From Paraburkholderia sp. D15 (GTDB lineage Bacteria; Pseudomonadota; Gammaproteobacteria; Burkholderiales; Burkholderiaceae), in NCBI RefSeq assembly GCF_029910215.1, contig NZ_CP110396.1, positions 1,798,001-1,862,000 on the forward strand: DNA of 64,000 nt. The letters run 5' to 3'. Each line of letters begins with the position of its first letter. Within the stretch, counting starts at the first letter, position 1. The notes under the pieces are model-generated. The model made no database searches. It was given only the letters and a program-made list of their open reading frames with translations, and was not told the origin of the DNA. This document shows, piece after piece, positions 62,835 to 64,000 of this stretch. The position numbers and the translations under genes were made by a program.

Positions 62835-63731
62835 ATGACGTTGGCCCAGTTGCAGGCGCTCGCCGCCGTGGTCGAACTCGGCTCGCTGACGGCCGCGGCC
62901 GAACGGCTCAGCCGCAGTCAATCCGCGATCAGTCACGCGTTGACCGAACTCGAAGACATCACGCAGATCAAGCTCCTGCTGCGTGACCGGCAGCCCGTCG
63001 TGTTGACGGCCGCCGGCGAGCGGTTATGGCCGTATATCCAGAACGTGACGCGCGAAACGCAGATCCTGCGCCAGCAGATCAGCCTTTCGCGCGGCAAGCT
63101 CGAAGGGCGTCTGGTGGTGGGCTCGTTGCCGAGCGTGTCGCTGGCGTTCGTCGCGCCTGCGTTCGAGGAGCTGAAGGCGATGCATCCTGGCGTGTCGGCG
63201 GTCTTGCTCGAAGGCACGGACCAGGAAATCGAAACGTGGATCGAGGACGGTACGGTCGACGTGGGCGTCGTCGCGGGCGAGAAGACCTTTGTGAACAACC
63301 TGCCTTTGCTCGACGACGATTTTGTGGCGGTCGTGTCGGCGGGCATGTTCGAAGGACGACGGAACGTGTCGGCCAAACAGCTATCCGCGTTTCCGTTCAT
63401 CTACTCCAAAGCTGGCTGCGGACCGTTGATCGCGGATTATTTCGCCGCGAACGGTGGCCAGTTGCGGCCTGCCTTCAACGTGGTGGAGATGCGCACGATT
63501 CTGGCGATGGCGGAGGCAGGCATGGGCGTTTCGATCGTGCCGCGCGTCACGCTCACCTACACGCCGTTCGGTGGCCGCGTGCTGGACTTGTCGCCGAAGC
63601 TGCACCGGTCCGTGCGGCTGTCGTGGACCACGAACGGGCACGCGGTGCTCGACGAGTTCGTCCGGCTTGTCACGGCGAAACGTGCTGGCGGCGGCAAGGC
63701 GCGCAAAACACCGGTGAGGAAGAAGCAATAA
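62835..63731 (+). CDS. LysR-family transcriptional regulator
   Basis: 298 residues with MTLAQLQALAAVVELGSLTA and LSRSQSAISHALTELEDITQ (winged helix) and a co-inducer domain containing FPFIYSKAGCGPLIADYF. AAGGAGC (62824-62829) sits six bases before ATG 62835; an in-frame start at 62811 is unsupported. A candidate TATAAT lies at 62772-62777. The C-terminus is Lys/Gly-rich (KRAGGGKARKTPVRKKQ). It is co-directional with the downstream LysE-type exporter (132 bp), which it could regulate. Confidence 0.88.
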   Translation: MTLAQLQALAAVVELGSLTAAAERLSRSQSAISHALTELEDITQIKLLLRDRQPVVLTAAGERLWPYIQNVTRETQILRQQISLSRGKLEGRLVVGSLPSVSLAFVAPAFEELKAMHPGVSAVLLEGTDQEIETWIEDGTVDVGVVAGEKTFVNNLPLLDDDFVAVVSAGMFEGRRNVSAKQLSAFPFIYSKAGCGPLIADYFAANGGQLRPAFNVVEMRTILAMAEAGMGVSIVPRVTLTYTPFGGRVLDLSPKLHRSVRLSWTTNGHAVLDEFVRLVTAKRAGGGKARKTPVRKKQ

Positions 63732-63863
63732 GCGATCGCCGGTCGTGATGAAAGGCGCTCATGGGGACGATGCAGATTATTCACGCTGGCCCAGCAGAAT
63801 ATGCAATACATTGATCCCCTTGAGTTTAAGCCGACCTCATTCACCGCCTGCAAGGAATCCGCT

Positions 63864-64000
63864 GTGCCCGCCCTGAACACGCTGCTTGGTTTCGCCTTCC
63901 TGTCACTCGGCATGGTCCTCACGCCTGGTCCGAACATGATCTATCTGATTTCACGCTCGATCTGCCAGGGCCGGCGCGCGGGATTGATCTCGCTCGGGGG
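63864..64000 (+). CDS. LysE/RhtB-family exporter, 3' truncated by window edge
   Basis: First 45 codons are present: GTG start 63864, six bases after AAGGAA (63852-63857). The sequence reads PALNTLLGFAFLSLGMVLTP and then GPNMIYLISRSICQGRRAGL, with the PGPN motif and first membrane span typical of LysE/RhtB-type amino-acid or metabolite exporters. The rest lies outside the window. The upstream LysR gene is on the same strand. Family assignment is firm; exported compound unknown. Confidence 0.85.
   Translation, partial: MPALNTLLGFAFLSLGMVLTPGPNMIYLISRSICQGRRAGLISLG

Overview
The window is high-GC, densely coded chromosomal DNA of a beta-proteobacterium. Gene content and codon use fit the Burkholderiaceae, most likely Paraburkholderia: a Fiu/PiuC iron-uptake unit, five LysR regulators, an IorAB-type molybdenum hydroxylase, a MocR regulator, many GNAT enzymes and no rRNA, tRNA, insertion sequence, prophage or CRISPR. 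I could not run a search, so the species is an inference.

Layout. 1-7.5 kb: a glucan-to-hexose-phosphate set, all on +: glycogen-debranching enzyme (cut by the left edge), GH63 glucosidase, glucose-6-phosphate dehydrogenase and polyphosphate-type glucokinase. 7.6-12.8 kb: an aldo/keto reductase, then a Fur-box-preceded iron operon (TonB receptor, PiuC dioxygenase, PepSY membrane protein). 13-18.4 kb: a 1656-residue hybrid kinase with two kinase cores and three receiver domains, then a HiPIP. 18.5-27.3 kb: small enzymes and hypotheticals, a GGDEF-EAL membrane protein, a PlsC acyltransferase, and two long non-coding stretches, one ending in the best intrinsic terminator of the window. 27.4-31.4 kb: LysR/nitrilase divergent pair and a large lipoprotein. 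31.8-34.5 kb: an ECF42-type sigma factor with two DGPF (YciI-like) proteins and a VOC protein. 34.6-45.8 kb: scattered accessory genes, including a 58-residue XapX protein found by hand translation.

45.9-47.4 kb holds the most notable element: a truncated second threonyl-tRNA synthetase (catalytic and anticodon domains only, zinc ligands kept) preceded by a 28-codon leader ORF with six consecutive Thr codons, mutually exclusive stem segments and a terminator-like hairpin. It reads as a transcription attenuator sensing threonyl-tRNA charging.

47.5-53.5 kb: a DUF3050 protein, a purine-type deaminase next to an NCS2 nucleobase permease, and a His-rich CobW GTPase. 53.6-58.8 kb: a translationally coupled four-gene operon (two paralogous amidohydrolases, UbiD, UbiX) with a divergent LysR regulator, probably an aromatic-acid decarboxylation pathway. 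The first amidohydrolase has lost the HxH metal motif its partner keeps, and the UbiD gene ends in a 9-bp tandem repeat. 58.8-64 kb: LysR, an IorA/IorB molybdenum hydroxylase with a 12-bp repeat at the end of iorA, another LysR, and a LysE-family exporter cut by the right edge.
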